This document shows positions 25,737-35,388 of a stretch of DNA of 64,000 nt, piece after piece. The position numbers and the translations under genes are program-made. The stretch spans positions 1,746,501 to 1,810,500 of the forward strand of contig NC_020830.1 of NCBI RefSeq assembly GCF_000152945.2. Direction: 5' to 3'. The number at the start of each line of letters is the position of its first letter. Within the stretch, counting starts at the first letter, position 1. Origin of the DNA: Polaribacter sp. MED152 (GTDB taxonomy: Bacteria; Bacteroidota; Bacteroidia; Flavobacteriales; Flavobacteriaceae). The notes under the pieces were generated by a model, which made no database searches, was not told the DNA's origin, and worked only from the letters and a program-made list of their open reading frames with translations.

Positions 25737-28136
25737 TTATCTCTCCATAGAAAGTAAAACCATTCTTAATTCCATAAAAGTGAATGATTTATCTACCTTT
25801 TCTTTTAATTCTGTGAGGTTTTTAAATTCTACTTCCTCTATTTGGTTTACAATCTTTTTGTAGCGCTTTAATTCTATTAACTCTAAAATATCAACATCTC
25901 CTGAAGAAATAAAACTTGCTAAATGACTTTCTATAGTACCTTTAGTTAAACTGCGCTCTTTTGCAATTTCTGAAATAGATAAGCCAGACTTAAACAGTTC
26001 AAACGAAATTTGTTTAGTAGACTTTTTATCTTCTTTCTTTTGCTCATTAAACTTATTAATTCCGTTTTCTGAACAGTATTCTTCTATTGCTTCTAAAATT
26101 TCTTCACCATATTTCTGTACTCTAATTTTACCCATTCCAGAAATTTTAAGCAACTCTCTTTCACTTCTTGGCAGAGTATCGCAAATGGCGTATAAAGTTT
26201 CTTGGGTAAATATTTGAAAGTGTGGAATTTTAGCTGCCTTAGAAATATCATCTCTTAGCTCACGTAATTTTAAAGCCAAAATAGGATCGCGTTTTGAACT
26301 TAATTTCTTCTTCTTTTTAGGTTCAGATTTTTGCAAAACTGCATTGGCTCTTACTTGTAAATAATCTTGAACTTTAAAGCCCATCTTCATTTTTTGCAAG
26401 GCAAATAATTTTTCTTCTAATAGTTCTTGCAAGGCATCAAACTGCTTTAAAAAATCTTTTTTTATAGCTTTATTGTCTGTAGAAAACTCAATGACATCAA
26501 TTGGTTTTTGAATATTAGTAGTGGTTGTATTTAAAAAATAATCTACACCTTTTAAAAATCGTTCTTGAATAGATGAACTATTTTCGGGCAACACACTATT
26601 CTCGGCTAATGTTGTTAACTGATTTTTAAACCCGTTAGAAACTTTCATTAAAGCTGCTACTCCATCATCTTTTATGGTTTGTAAATGATCTATAACATCA
26701 CCTTTTATACTCGATTGGTTTTTGTAGAAAATATCTATCAACCTAGAAATTGGATATAAGAACTTTTGATAATCAAACAATTCAGCAATTAAATTTAACT
26801 GAAAATCTTTTTCTGATGCTATTAAATCTGCTTCATCTGGATGGTTTTCTTCTACACGTTCGTTAAACTGACTCACAGTTTGATCATTGATAATGGCACT
26901 GCTGGTAATTGGTGTTTTTAAAACCAAACCATCTAAAGAAGTACACCTACTTAAAGCCACATAAGTTTGCCCATGAGCAAAAGAAGCTTCTGCATCTATA
27001 ATGGCTTTATCGAATGTTAATCCTTGACTTTTATGGATGGTAATTGCCCAAGCTAAACGCAATGGAATTTGAGAAAATGAGCCAATTACATCTTCTTTAA
27101 TTTCTTTGGTTTCGTCATTTATTGAATAATTTACATTATCCCACTTTTCTCTTTCTGTAACAATTTCATCAATTTCATTTGGGCATTGCACAGTAACACT
27201 ATCTCTAGAAATATCTGTAACTATACCTATTTTACCATTAAAATATCTTTTTTCTGGTGATGAGTCATTCTTAATAAACATGACTTGAGCACCCACTTTT
27301 AGCGCCAACTTTTCGTCATTAGGAAATGAATTTTCATTAAACTTACCTGAAACATCAGCTGTAAAAAAGTGGGTTTTGTTGTTAAGCTTATTTAATTCAG
27401 AATCGTTAATGGTGTTTGCTCTTTTATTATGTGTGGTGAGCGTTATATAATTGTCGTCTGCACTTGGAGAAAAACTAGGATCAAACCTTTCATTCAAAAT
27501 TTTAGCAGACTTATCAGACAGATTGTTGTTTCGAATCTCATTAAGAATGGTTATAAATTTTTCGTTTTTTTGACGATAAATATGCTTTAATTCAATGGAT
27601 ACAACATTGGCTTCTTGAAAAGCTTTTGAACTAAAAAAGTAAACAGTATTATAATATTGTTGCAATAAACTCCATTCATTTGGTCTAATAACTGGCGCTA
27701 ATTGCTGTAAATCTCCAATCATTAAAACTTGTGCGCCACCAAAAACCTTATTTCTGTTTTTGTATCTGCGCATAACTTGATCTATACCATCTAACAAATC
27801 CGCACGAACCATGGAAATTTCATCAATAATTACTAAATCTAAAGATTTAATAATATCAATCTTTGTTTTAGAAAATCTACGTTGCTGATTGTTTTGAGTT
27901 TGGTTGGGCAAAATAGGCCCAAAAGGCATTTGAAAAAAGGAATGAATTGTAACCCCTTTTGCGTTAATTGCTGCAACACCTGTAGGCGCAACAATTACTA
28001 ATCTTTTTAAAGATTCGTTTTTAATTTGATGTAAAAAAGTAGTTTTACCTGTACCCGCTTTTCCTGTAATGAAAAGGTTTCTATCTGTTTTTTCGATAAA
28101 ACTTAAGGCAAGTTCTAATTCAGGATTTGTGGGCAT
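25737..28136 (-). CDS. PIF1-like SF1 helicase with HRDC and C-terminal helix-turn-helix domain
   Basis: A 799-residue DNA helicase. Walker A GKAGTGKTT (25-33), VAPTGVAAINAKGVTIHSFF (motif Ia), LVIIDEISMV (motif II), MIGDLQQLAPV (motif III), and a C-terminal helicase half with LAWAITIHKSQGLTFDKA and YVALSRCTSLDGL. These are PIF1/RecD2-like motifs. From residue 617 (DPILALKLRELRDDISKA) to about 690 lies an HRDC domain, and from about 700 a HTH segment (SFELFKSGLSISEIAKERS) like the RecQ C-terminal HTH. HRDC and this HTH are usual in RecQ, so this is a PIF1 core with a RecQ-like tail. It may act in G-quadruplex or fork processing; that is inference. Confidence 0.88.
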   Translation of the reverse strand: MPTNPELELALSFIEKTDRNLFITGKAGTGKTTFLHQIKNESLKRLVIVAPTGVAAINAKGVTIHSFFQMPFGPILPNQTQNNQQRRFSKTKIDIIKSLDLVIIDEISMVRADLLDGIDQVMRRYKNRNKVFGGAQVLMIGDLQQLAPVIRPNEWSLLQQYYNTVYFFSSKAFQEANVVSIELKHIYRQKNEKFITILNEIRNNNLSDKSAKILNERFDPSFSPSADDNYITLTTHNKRANTINDSELNKLNNKTHFFTADVSGKFNENSFPNDEKLALKVGAQVMFIKNDSSPEKRYFNGKIGIVTDISRDSVTVQCPNEIDEIVTEREKWDNVNYSINDETKEIKEDVIGSFSQIPLRLAWAITIHKSQGLTFDKAIIDAEASFAHGQTYVALSRCTSLDGLVLKTPITSSAIINDQTVSQFNERVEENHPDEADLIASEKDFQLNLIAELFDYQKFLYPISRLIDIFYKNQSSIKGDVIDHLQTIKDDGVAALMKVSNGFKNQLTTLAENSVLPENSSSIQERFLKGVDYFLNTTTTNIQKPIDVIEFSTDNKAIKKDFLKQFDALQELLEEKLFALQKMKMGFKVQDYLQVRANAVLQKSEPKKKKKLSSKRDPILALKLRELRDDISKAAKIPHFQIFTQETLYAICDTLPRSERELLKISGMGKIRVQKYGEEILEAIEEYCSENGINKFNEQKKEDKKSTKQISFELFKSGLSISEIAKERSLTKGTIESHLASFISSGDVDILELIELKRYKKIVNQIEEVEFKNLTELKEKVDKSFTFMELRMVLLSMER

Positions 28137-28214
28137 TTTACTTTTTGATGCAAGATAAACAAACCTGAATTATATCTTAAATATCGTATTAAAAAGTTAC
28201 CTAGAATGTTTGGT

Positions 28215-28580
28215 TTAAGAGCGTAAAATTTTCTCCATTTTTCTACCTTTTGCAAGTTCATCTACCAATTTATCTAGATATCTTACTTTTTGGGTTAACT
28301 CATTATCTATTTCTTCTATTCTATAACCACAAATAACACCTTTAATCAAACTAGCATTATCATTTAAATTTGCTTCTTCAAAAAAAGTAGTAAAAGTGAC
28401 TTGATCCTTAATTAATTGTTGAAGTTTCTCTGAATTAAAACCTGTTAACCATTCTATTACTTGATGTAATTCATTAATAGTTCTACCTTTTTTCTCAATC
28501 TTTGTTACATAATGAGGATATACAGAATAGAACTTCATGTTAGCTATTCTAGCATTATGTTTGTCTGTAGTTGTGCTCAT
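28215..28580 (-). CDS. DUF2200 family protein
   Basis: A 121-residue cytoplasmic protein of the DUF2200 family, recognised from RIANMKFYSVYPHYVTKIEKKGRT, VIEWLTGFNSEKLQQLI and VICGYRIEEIDNELTQKVRYLDKLVDELAKGRKMEKIL. The length is typical. The family has no established biochemical function that I know. It lies upstream of the helicase gene on the same strand with a 78-base gap, so co-transcription is possible but not certain. Confidence 0.85.
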   Translation of the reverse strand: MSTTTDKHNARIANMKFYSVYPHYVTKIEKKGRTINELHQVIEWLTGFNSEKLQQLIKDQVTFTTFFEEANLNDNASLIKGVICGYRIEEIDNELTQKVRYLDKLVDELAKGRKMEKILRS

Positions 28581-28640
28581 AAATTTGGTTTAGTCGAATT
28601 TACAAAAAATTATATGGTAATAGAAATAAGAAAGGTTTGG

Positions 28641-29525
28641 TTACTCTTTAATTAACTGATAACCTTTAAAATTCACATTGTCTAAAGTTACAGCAACAGG
28701 ATCTACACCTACTGAATTTTTAACAGACTTATTACCATTAATTTGCATGCCTATTTGAATAAAGTTTTCTACCCAGCCATTTTTTGCATTTACGTAAGGT
28801 AAGGTTGTGTTTTGCAAACTAAATATTTCATTATCAATAATCATTGATTTGTAAACAATAGTATTTTCTGTGATATAACTTTCTAACTTAATGGTGTGCC
28901 ATTCTTTTGGAGACAAACAATAATTAATTTTAGGACTGAAAGATTGCCAACCAATGGGAATATTATCTGCATTTTGCTCATCATTCCAAAAACGCCATTC
29001 ACCAGCTTTACTAAATTGTAATCCAAATCCATGTGAAAAAGGCAATTCTATATGTTGCCAAGTAAGTTCTAAACCTTCTATTGTTGCCAAATCTGAGTTA
29101 GAACAGTCTAATTCGCCATCTATATACAAATCTAATTCGTAAACCAAATACTTTGCTTCTTGATATTGCCAAGGTTCTCCTTGCCATTTCAAAGCTTTTG
29201 TGTTTGTGAAAAATACATTATTGTATTGGTCTCCTCCTGTTATTGCACAGTGTAACTTTATATTGCTAATACTATTGGTATGATCTAAAGACCAGCTTAT
29301 TGTTGTACCAGGAAAAATAATATCTTCATAAACGCCCCAACCTGTGTAATACAAGTCTAGTTGTTCGTCATAAATTCTTTGAGAAGCATTGAGGGTATCA
29401 TTCTCAATGTTTTGATAGTCAAAAATAAGTTCTCCTTTTTGGTAAGCAGAAACTTGAAGTGGATTTTCTTTAGAACATCCAAAAATAAGAAGAACACTTG
29501 CGAAAAAAATGACCCTTTTAATCAT
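28641..29525 (-). CDS. Predicted lipoprotein with jelly-roll-like beta pattern, function unknown
   Basis: A 294-residue protein with lipobox LLIFGCSK (Cys17), so it is predicted to be a lipid-anchored envelope protein. The mature part is strongly beta (GWGVYEDIIFPGTTISWSLDH, WHTIKLESYITENTIVYKSMI) with many Trp and Tyr residues, as in concanavalin-like or carbohydrate-binding jelly rolls. I recognise no catalytic glycosidase motif and do not assign a family. It lies 41 bases upstream of the sucB stop on the same strand but looks functionally unrelated. Confidence 0.65.
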   Translation of the reverse strand: MIKRVIFFASVLLIFGCSKENPLQVSAYQKGELIFDYQNIENDTLNASQRIYDEQLDLYYTGWGVYEDIIFPGTTISWSLDHTNSISNIKLHCAITGGDQYNNVFFTNTKALKWQGEPWQYQEAKYLVYELDLYIDGELDCSNSDLATIEGLELTWQHIELPFSHGFGLQFSKAGEWRFWNDEQNADNIPIGWQSFSPKINYCLSPKEWHTIKLESYITENTIVYKSMIIDNEIFSLQNTTLPYVNAKNGWVENFIQIGMQINGNKSVKNSVGVDPVAVTLDNVNFKGYQLIKE

Positions 29526-29566
29526 ACTATCGTGCTTCTTATTTTTGGATATTGAAAAGAGTAAAA

Positions 29567-30790
29567 TTACATTTCTAATGCTTTTGTTGGATTATTATCC
29601 ATCAATAATTCTACAGGATTTTCTAAAGCCTCTTTAATAGCAACTAAGAAACCTACAGATTCTCTACCATCAATAATTCTATGATCGTAAGATAGTGCTA
29701 CATACATAATTGGTGCAATTGTTACACCACCATCTACAGCAATTGGTCTTTCTACAATATTGTGCATTCCTAAAATTGCACTTTGAGGTGGATTGATAAT
29801 TGGCGTAGATAACATAGAACCAAAAACACCACCATTGGTAATTGTAAAGGTTCCTCCTGTCATTTCATCAATAGTAATCTGCCCATCTCTAGCTCTTAAG
29901 GCCAAACGTTTTACTTCGCTTTCTACACCTCTAAAAGATAAGTCTTCTGCATTTCTAATTACAGGTACCATTAATCCTTTAGGACCAGATACTGCAATTG
30001 AAATATCTTGAAAATCATGTTTTACTTGGTAATCTCCATCAATCATAGAGTTTACATCTGGGTACATTTTTAATGCTCTAACTACTGCTAAAGTAAAGAA
30101 AGACATGAACCCTAAACCAACACCATGCTTTGCTTTAAAATCTTCTTTATATTGAGATCTTAAGTCAAAAATTGGCTGCATATTTACCTCGTTAAACGTA
30201 GTTAACATTGCAGTTTCGCTTTTTACAGCTACTAAACGTTCTGCAACTTTTCTACGTAACATAGACATTTTCTTACGCTCAGTTCCACGAGTTCCGTTTG
30301 CAGGTTGAGTACCCATAGATGGTACTGCTTTTACAGCATCATCTTTAGTAATTCTACCATCTTTTCCAGTACCTTTTACAGTTGAAGCTTCAATTCCTTT
30401 TTCAGCTAAAACTTTTTTAGCTGCAGGAGATGCAACACCAGATGCATAGGTATCTTTTTTCTCTACTGCTGGAGAAACTTTATGCTCTTGTGTTGGAGCT
30501 TCTTTGGTTGGTTTTTCCTCATTTGATGAATCTCCTCCTTCTGGTTTAGAAGCACTTGTATCTATTAAACATACTACTTCACCAACAGCAACAGCATCAC
30601 CTTCTTCTGCTTTTAAAGTGATAATTCCGCTTTCTTCTGCAGGTAATTCTAAAGTAGCTTTGTCTGAATCTACTTCTGCAATTGGTTGATCTTTCTCAAC
30701 ATAATCTCCATCTTCAACTAACCAAGTTGCAATTTCTACTTCTGTGATTGATTCTCCTGGAGAAGGAACTTTCATTTCTAAAACACTCAT
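29567..30790 (-). CDS. sucB: 2-oxoglutarate dehydrogenase E2, dihydrolipoyllysine succinyltransferase
   Basis: E2 core of the 2-oxoglutarate dehydrogenase complex; transfers succinyl groups to CoA in the TCA cycle. 407 residues: lipoyl domain with [11 protein letters not shown] (lipoylated Lys44), E3/E1-binding domain (about 118-152, [20 protein letters not shown]), and the acyltransferase domain with [11 protein letters not shown] (His370, Asp374). The [15 protein letters not shown] opening distinguishes succinyl- from acetyltransferases. It follows sucA with a 33-base gap in the standard order; the third subunit (E3) is not here. Confidence 0.96.
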   Translation of the reverse strand: MSVLEMKVPSPGESITEVEIATWLVEDGDYVEKDQPIAEVDSDKATLELPAEESGIITLKAEEGDAVAVGEVVCLIDTSASKPEGGDSSNEEKPTKEAPTQEHKVSPAVEKKDTYASGVASPAAKKVLAEKGIEASTVKGTGKDGRITKDDAVKAVPSMGTQPANGTRGTERKKMSMLRRKVAERLVAVKSETAMLTTFNEVNMQPIFDLRSQYKEDFKAKHGVGLGFMSFFTLAVVRALKMYPDVNSMIDGDYQVKHDFQDISIAVSGPKGLMVPVIRNAEDLSFRGVESEVKRLALRARDGQITIDEMTGGTFTITNGGVFGSMLSTPIINPPQSAILGMHNIVERPIAVDGGVTIAPIMYVALSYDHRIIDGRESVGFLVAIKEALENPVELLMDNNPTKALEM

Positions 30791-30823
30791 GGTTTCTCTT
30801 TTATATTTATTCTAAATCTCTTA

Positions 30824-33553
30824 TTAACTATTAAAAACGCTGTCTATTACAGCTTTATGTCTTTTCTTAAAACGTGTACTTGAACCTGCTGCTGGTACTG
30901 CATAATATTTACGAGAACGTACAGATAGGTTCTTCAATTCAAATCTTTGTAACATGTAGCTCCAAGCACCCATATTTCTAGGTTCTTCTTGTGCCCAAAT
31001 ATATTCTTCAATATTTGGATATCTCTCTATTACTTGCTGAATTTTTTCTTTATGAAGTGGGAATAATTGCTCTATTCTAACTAAAGCAATATCTTCTCTT
31101 TTATTTTCTTCTCTTTCTGCTAACAAATCATAATAGAATTTACCCATACAGAAAACTAATTTCTTTACTTTATCTGGGTTAATTGTATCGTCTATTACTT
31201 CTTGGAATTCTCCAGTAGCTAATTCTTCTATGGTGTTAACCGCTTTTACATGTCTAAGTAAACTTTTAGGAGTAAAAACAATTAATGGTTTTCTATAATC
31301 ACGTTTCATTTGACGACGCAATAAGTGGAAAAAGTTAGCTGGAGTTGTACAGTTTGCAACTGTCATATTATCTTCTGCACAAAGCTGTAAATAACGTTCT
31401 ATTCTTGCAGATGAATGTTCTGATCCTTGCCCTTCATAACCATGAGGTAATAAAACTACAATACCGTTTTGAACTTTCCATTTGTCTTCTGCAGCAGAAA
31501 TATATTGATCGAACATGATTTGTGCTCCGTTTGAAAAATCTCCAAACTGTGCTTCCCAAATTGTTAATGTATTTGGGTTAGCCATGGCATAACCATAATC
31601 AAAACCTAACACACCATACTCAGATAATAACGAATTGTAAATCGTCATTTTACCCTTATTGTTTGGGTTTGTGTTTAATAAATTTACACGTTCTTCAGTT
31701 TTTTCATCTCTTAAAACAGCATGTCTGTGCGAAAATGTTCCTCTTTCTACATCTTGCCCAGAAATACGAACATTAAAGCCTTCTTCCATTAAAGAACCAT
31801 AAGCTAAATTTTCGGCCATTCCCCAATCTAATTGATTGGTTTCGAATGCCATTTTAGCTCTACCTTGTAAAATACGTTCTGCTTTTCTTACAAAATTTGC
31901 ACCTTCAGGAACAGTTGAAACTACTTTTGCAATGCGCTTTAAACCATCTACAGGATACTTTGTGTCTAAAGTTTGTAGCATGGCAGTTTCATTCTGACGC
32001 TCAAAGCCCTCCCAAGTAGACTCCATAAATTCTTTTACTTTAGAATTTTCGTCTTGCTTAGAATTGTCAAACTCTCTTTCTAACATTCCTTTAAATTCAT
32101 CTGTAATTTCTTTTACATATGATGAATCTATAGAACCTTCTTGTAATAATTTCTCTGCATAAATTTCCTTCGGATTTTTATGCTTAGAAATTGCTTTGTA
32201 TAATTTAGGCTGTGTAAAACGAGGTTCATCACCTTCATTATGCCCATATTTACGATATCCTAATAAATCAATAAAAATATCGGTTTTAAATTTCATTCTA
32301 AACTGCAAAGCCATTTCCATTGCATGACAAACAGCTTCTGTATCATCTGCATTTACGTGCAATACAGGAGATAACGTTACTTTTGCAACATCTGTACAAT
32401 ACGTACTAGAACGTGCATCTAAGTAATTGGTTGTAAAACCTATTTGGTTATTTACTACTATATGTATAGTACCACCAGTTTTGTAACCATTTAATTTGGC
32501 CATTTGTACAACCTCGTAAGCTATACCTTGCCCAGCAATAGCTGCATCTCCATGAATAACGATTGGTAAGATTTTACTTGAATCTCCATCGTATTTTCTA
32601 TCAATTTTAGCTCTTGTAATACCTTCTGCAACTGCTGCAACAGTTTCTAAGTGCGATGGATTTGGAACTAAATTCATTTTAATTTCATTACCATCTCTAT
32701 AGGTTTTACTCAACGTTAAACCTAAGTGATATTTTACATCACCATCTATATCTTGGTCTTCAAAATCTTTACCTTCAAACTCACTGAACAAATCTCTTAC
32801 AGGTTTTTTAAAGATGTTCACTAAGGTATTTAAACGCCCTCTGTGAGCCATACCTAAAACACATTCTTTAACTCCGTATTTCTCTGCAGCATCTCTTAAC
32901 ATTACACTAATTCCAGGAATTAATGTTTCTCCTCCTTCTAAAGAAAAACGCTTTTGACCTACATATTTAGTTTGTAAAAAGCTTTCAAATGTAACTGCTT
33001 GATTTAATTTAGATAAGATGTATTTCTTAGAATCCTGACTGTAGCTAGGGTGATTATCGTTCTCATTTAAACGCTCTTGCCACCATTTTAATTTCTCAGG
33101 ATTACGCATGTACATGTATTCTACACCAATAGAATCGCAATAAATGCTTTTAAGATGATCTATAATTTTAGATAATTTTACTCTACCAATGCCTAAAACA
33201 TCACCTGCAGAAAATTCTTTGTCTAAATCATCTTGAGTTAAACCAAAGTTTTCTATAGCTAAAGTTGGTTCGTATTTTCTTCTATCTCTAACAGGATTTG
33301 TTTTTGTAAATAAATGACCTCTAGTTCTGTACCCATTTATTAAGTCTACAACCAAGAATTCTTTTCTAACTTCTTGTGGAATTTCTGTAGAAACTTCTTC
33401 ATCTGTTAACGAATAGTTTTCATTTGCAAGATCATAACCTTGAAAAAAACTTCTCCAACTTGGTTCTACTGAATCTGGATTAACTAAATATTGATCGTAT
33501 AAATCTGCTATAAAGCCTGTGTGTGCTGCGTTTAAGAACGAAAATTTGTCCAT
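30824..33553 (-). CDS. sucA: 2-oxoglutarate dehydrogenase E1 component
   Basis: Thiamine-diphosphate-dependent decarboxylation of 2-oxoglutarate in the TCA cycle. The 909-residue protein begins with the E1 N-terminal motif SFLNAAHTGFIADLYDQY and has LGMAHRGRLNTLVN, NPSHLETVAAVAEG, the TPP-binding segment GDAAIAGQGIAYEVVQMAKL followed by VVNNQIGFTT, RKYGHNEGDEPRFTQP and the C-terminal VLLPHGYEGQGSEHSSARIERYLQ. Length and domain order are complete. A minus-strand TATTTTTG box (33599-33592) about 40 bases upstream is a likely promoter. It is the first gene of the sucAB operon. Confidence 0.97.
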   Translation of the reverse strand: MDKFSFLNAAHTGFIADLYDQYLVNPDSVEPSWRSFFQGYDLANENYSLTDEEVSTEIPQEVRKEFLVVDLINGYRTRGHLFTKTNPVRDRRKYEPTLAIENFGLTQDDLDKEFSAGDVLGIGRVKLSKIIDHLKSIYCDSIGVEYMYMRNPEKLKWWQERLNENDNHPSYSQDSKKYILSKLNQAVTFESFLQTKYVGQKRFSLEGGETLIPGISVMLRDAAEKYGVKECVLGMAHRGRLNTLVNIFKKPVRDLFSEFEGKDFEDQDIDGDVKYHLGLTLSKTYRDGNEIKMNLVPNPSHLETVAAVAEGITRAKIDRKYDGDSSKILPIVIHGDAAIAGQGIAYEVVQMAKLNGYKTGGTIHIVVNNQIGFTTNYLDARSSTYCTDVAKVTLSPVLHVNADDTEAVCHAMEMALQFRMKFKTDIFIDLLGYRKYGHNEGDEPRFTQPKLYKAISKHKNPKEIYAEKLLQEGSIDSSYVKEITDEFKGMLEREFDNSKQDENSKVKEFMESTWEGFERQNETAMLQTLDTKYPVDGLKRIAKVVSTVPEGANFVRKAERILQGRAKMAFETNQLDWGMAENLAYGSLMEEGFNVRISGQDVERGTFSHRHAVLRDEKTEERVNLLNTNPNNKGKMTIYNSLLSEYGVLGFDYGYAMANPNTLTIWEAQFGDFSNGAQIMFDQYISAAEDKWKVQNGIVVLLPHGYEGQGSEHSSARIERYLQLCAEDNMTVANCTTPANFFHLLRRQMKRDYRKPLIVFTPKSLLRHVKAVNTIEELATGEFQEVIDDTINPDKVKKLVFCMGKFYYDLLAEREENKREDIALVRIEQLFPLHKEKIQQVIERYPNIEEYIWAQEEPRNMGAWSYMLQRFELKNLSVRSRKYYAVPAAGSSTRFKKRHKAVIDSVFNS

Positions 33554-33591
33554 ATAATTATTTATGCTTTTGTTTAAGCTACTAATTGAAA

Positions 33592-33599
33592 CAAAAATA
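33592..33599 (-). promoter_or_regulatory. Candidate -7 box (TATTTTTG) of sucAB
   Basis: Exact TAnnTTTG match on the minus strand 39 bases upstream of the sucA ATG. No clear TTG at the right distance. Confidence 0.4.
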
Positions 33600-33674
33600 C
33601 AATTTTTAAAAATATTGCGTAATTTATTTAGGAATATAAATCATTAAAATTTTATTAAAAAAAATAAAAAAGTA

Positions 33675-33705
33675 TTTGGCAATATTCTAAAATAATATAT
33701 ATTTG
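33675..33705 (+). promoter_or_regulatory. tRNA-Asn promoter (TTTG - 19 - TATATTTG)
   Basis: TTTG at 33675-33678, a 19-base spacer and TATATTTG at 33698-33705 match the Bacteroidota consensus. The tRNA begins 30 bases later at 33736. It is one of the best-formed promoters in the window. Confidence 0.65.
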
Positions 33706-33735
33706 CACTCGCTAATCACAAATTGTGAAGCAAAC

Positions 33736-33809
33736 TCCTCCTTAGCTCAGTTGGTTAGAGCATCTGACTGTTAATCAGAGGGTCCTTGGTTCGAGTCCAA
33801 GAGGGGGAG
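33736..33809 (+). tRNA. tRNA-Asn (anticodon GTT)
   Basis: Cloverleaf built by hand: acceptor TCCTCCT / AGGGGGA, T8-A9, D arm GCTC / GAGC around AGTTGGTTA, anticodon stem TCTGA / TCAGA with loop CTGTTAA (anticodon GTT, Asn), variable region GGGTC, T arm CTTGG-TTCGAGT-CCAAG, discriminator G. The 3' CCA is not encoded. A terminator follows immediately. Confidence 0.95.
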
Positions 33810-33811
33810 CA

Positions 33812-33845
33812 AAAAAGCCTTATCTAATTGAGATAAGGCTTTTTT
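33812..33845. terminator. Terminator of tRNA-Asn, also usable by manA
   Basis: Long stem AAGCCTTATCT / AGATAAGGCTT with A-run and T-run on either side. The T-run serves the plus-strand tRNA; on the minus strand it lies 35 bases past the manA stop. Confidence 0.9.
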
Positions 33846-33879
33846 AATTTATACAATTCAAACTTAAAATACTTCTTTT

Positions 33880-34851
33880 TTAATAATACACTTCTAATAA
33901 TTTTGCGTTAGAAGCCTCAATATTAATACTGTTAATTGCAGCTGGCAACAAAATAGTTTCACCACAATTTATACTATATGTTTTATTTTCATGATGAATA
34001 GTTGCATTACCTTCTACACACATAAAAATTATAAACGAATCTATAGCTGAATAATCTTTTTCAATTTTTGAATCTACATCTAAAATATTTGTAGTAAAAT
34101 ATGGCGAATGCACTAGTTTGTTAGATTTATTTTTATCTAACTCATAAGACGTTTTATAACTATCATGCACTTGATAATCAATGACATCTATTGCTTGCTC
34201 ATTATGTAAATCTCTTTTTTTACCAGTTTTAGCATCTACTCTGTCATAATCGTAAATTCTATAGGTAATGTCTGAAGTTTGCTGAATTTCTGCCAACAAA
34301 ACTCCTGCTCCAATTGCATGTACTCTTCCTGTAGGAATGTAAAAAGTATCTCCTTTATTTACATTTTCATGATGCATTACGTCTAAAATTGTATTGTTTT
34401 TTAGATGCTCTTTGTATTCATCTTTATTAATTTCTTTATCAAAACCAACTATTAACTCAGCTTCCTCATCTGCTTGCATTACATACCACATTTCATTTTT
34501 ACCAAATGAATTGTGCCTTTCTTTTGCTATTTCATTACTAGGATGCACCTGAATAGAAAGTGGTGTTTTAGCATCTATGAACTTAATTAGTAAAGGAAAC
34601 TCTTCACCAAATTTTTCGTACACGTTGTTTCCAACAAAATCTCCTTTAAACTCATTGGTTAAATCTCTTAACGATTTACCTACTAAATTACCATCTGCAA
34701 CTAAGGTTTCATCTCCAGAAACATCTGATATTTCCCAAGATTCACCAATATTCTCTTCTGTGTACTCTTTATTTAATTCTGTTTTTAGTTTTTCACCACC
34801 CCAAATTCTGTACTTATACAAAGGCGTAAACTTTAAAGGATAAAAATTCAT
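33880..34851 (-). CDS. manA: Mannose-6-phosphate isomerase, class I
   Basis: Zinc enzyme interconverting mannose-6-phosphate and fructose-6-phosphate, linking glycolysis to GDP-sugar and polysaccharide synthesis. 323 residues, the usual length of the short bacterial class I form. Zinc ligands are visible as Gln101 and His103 in SIQVHPSNEIA, Glu120 in FGKNEMWYV and His178 in YIPTGRVHAIGAG. The N-terminal FTPLYKYRIWGG matches the family. It is a single minus-strand gene between tRNA-Asn and a small exported protein gene; the tRNA terminator probably also stops it. Confidence 0.95.
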   Translation of the reverse strand: MNFYPLKFTPLYKYRIWGGEKLKTELNKEYTEENIGESWEISDVSGDETLVADGNLVGKSLRDLTNEFKGDFVGNNVYEKFGEEFPLLIKFIDAKTPLSIQVHPSNEIAKERHNSFGKNEMWYVMQADEEAELIVGFDKEINKDEYKEHLKNNTILDVMHHENVNKGDTFYIPTGRVHAIGAGVLLAEIQQTSDITYRIYDYDRVDAKTGKKRDLHNEQAIDVIDYQVHDSYKTSYELDKNKSNKLVHSPYFTTNILDVDSKIEKDYSAIDSFIIFMCVEGNATIHHENKTYSINCGETILLPAAINSINIEASNAKLLEVYY

Positions 34852-34900
34852 AATAATTTATTTTATTCAAAGATAACAAAATGACCTTTTTAGAAATGTT

Positions 34901-35323
34901 TTACTCGTTTAATGATATTATATATGCATATAAACTGCGTAAAGCTTTAGGTGGGTTACCATGATCAAACTCAACAGAACTATATGTGGTATTGTCTTTT
35001 GTGATATTTAGGGCTGCAAACATAGCACCATCTGTATACCTTTTTTCTGAAGGTGCTTCCATTTGATTCATTTGTGATAAATCAATTTCATTTACCAATT
35101 TAGTTAGTTTGCTAATTTGAGTTTTACTTAAAACTTTAGTCTTTTTTGTATCTGAGGAACTAAAATTGAATTTACCATTTTCGATAGTCATTAAAAAAGA
35201 CGAACCTCTAGTTTTAGCTTCATATTTTATTGATAGATTATCTTCTTGATGCGCATCTTGACTCTTACAATCTAAGCAAGCAAAAAAGACCAAGAAACCT
35301 AAAACTTTAATGTATTTATTCAT
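34901..35323 (-). CDS. Small exported protein, possibly a lipoprotein, function unknown
   Basis: A 140-residue protein with an N-terminal hydrophobic segment (YIKVLGFLVFFACLDCKS). Cys16 or Cys19 could be a lipid anchor, but neither is preceded by a good lipobox, so export is likely and lipidation uncertain. The mature part has a beta-rich pattern (LSIKYEAKTRGSSFLMTIENG, MFAALNITKDNTTYSSVEFDHG). I do not recognise the family. It lies 49 bases upstream of manA on the same strand and downstream of the M43 protease terminator. Confidence 0.6.
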   Translation of the reverse strand: MNKYIKVLGFLVFFACLDCKSQDAHQEDNLSIKYEAKTRGSSFLMTIENGKFNFSSSDTKKTKVLSKTQISKLTKLVNEIDLSQMNQMEAPSEKRYTDGAMFAALNITKDNTTYSSVEFDHGNPPKALRSLYAYIISLNE

Positions 35324-35343
35324 AATTGACTTTTAAATTAACA

Positions 35344-35370
35344 AAAAAAGGCGTCTAAAGACGCCTTTTT
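35344..35370 (-). terminator. Rho-independent terminator after the M43 protease gene
   Basis: GGCGTC / GACGCC stem with TAAA loop inside an A-run/T-run frame, 18 bases beyond the protease stop on the minus strand. Confidence 0.88.
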
Positions 35371-35388
35371 ACTAAATTTTTGAAAGTA

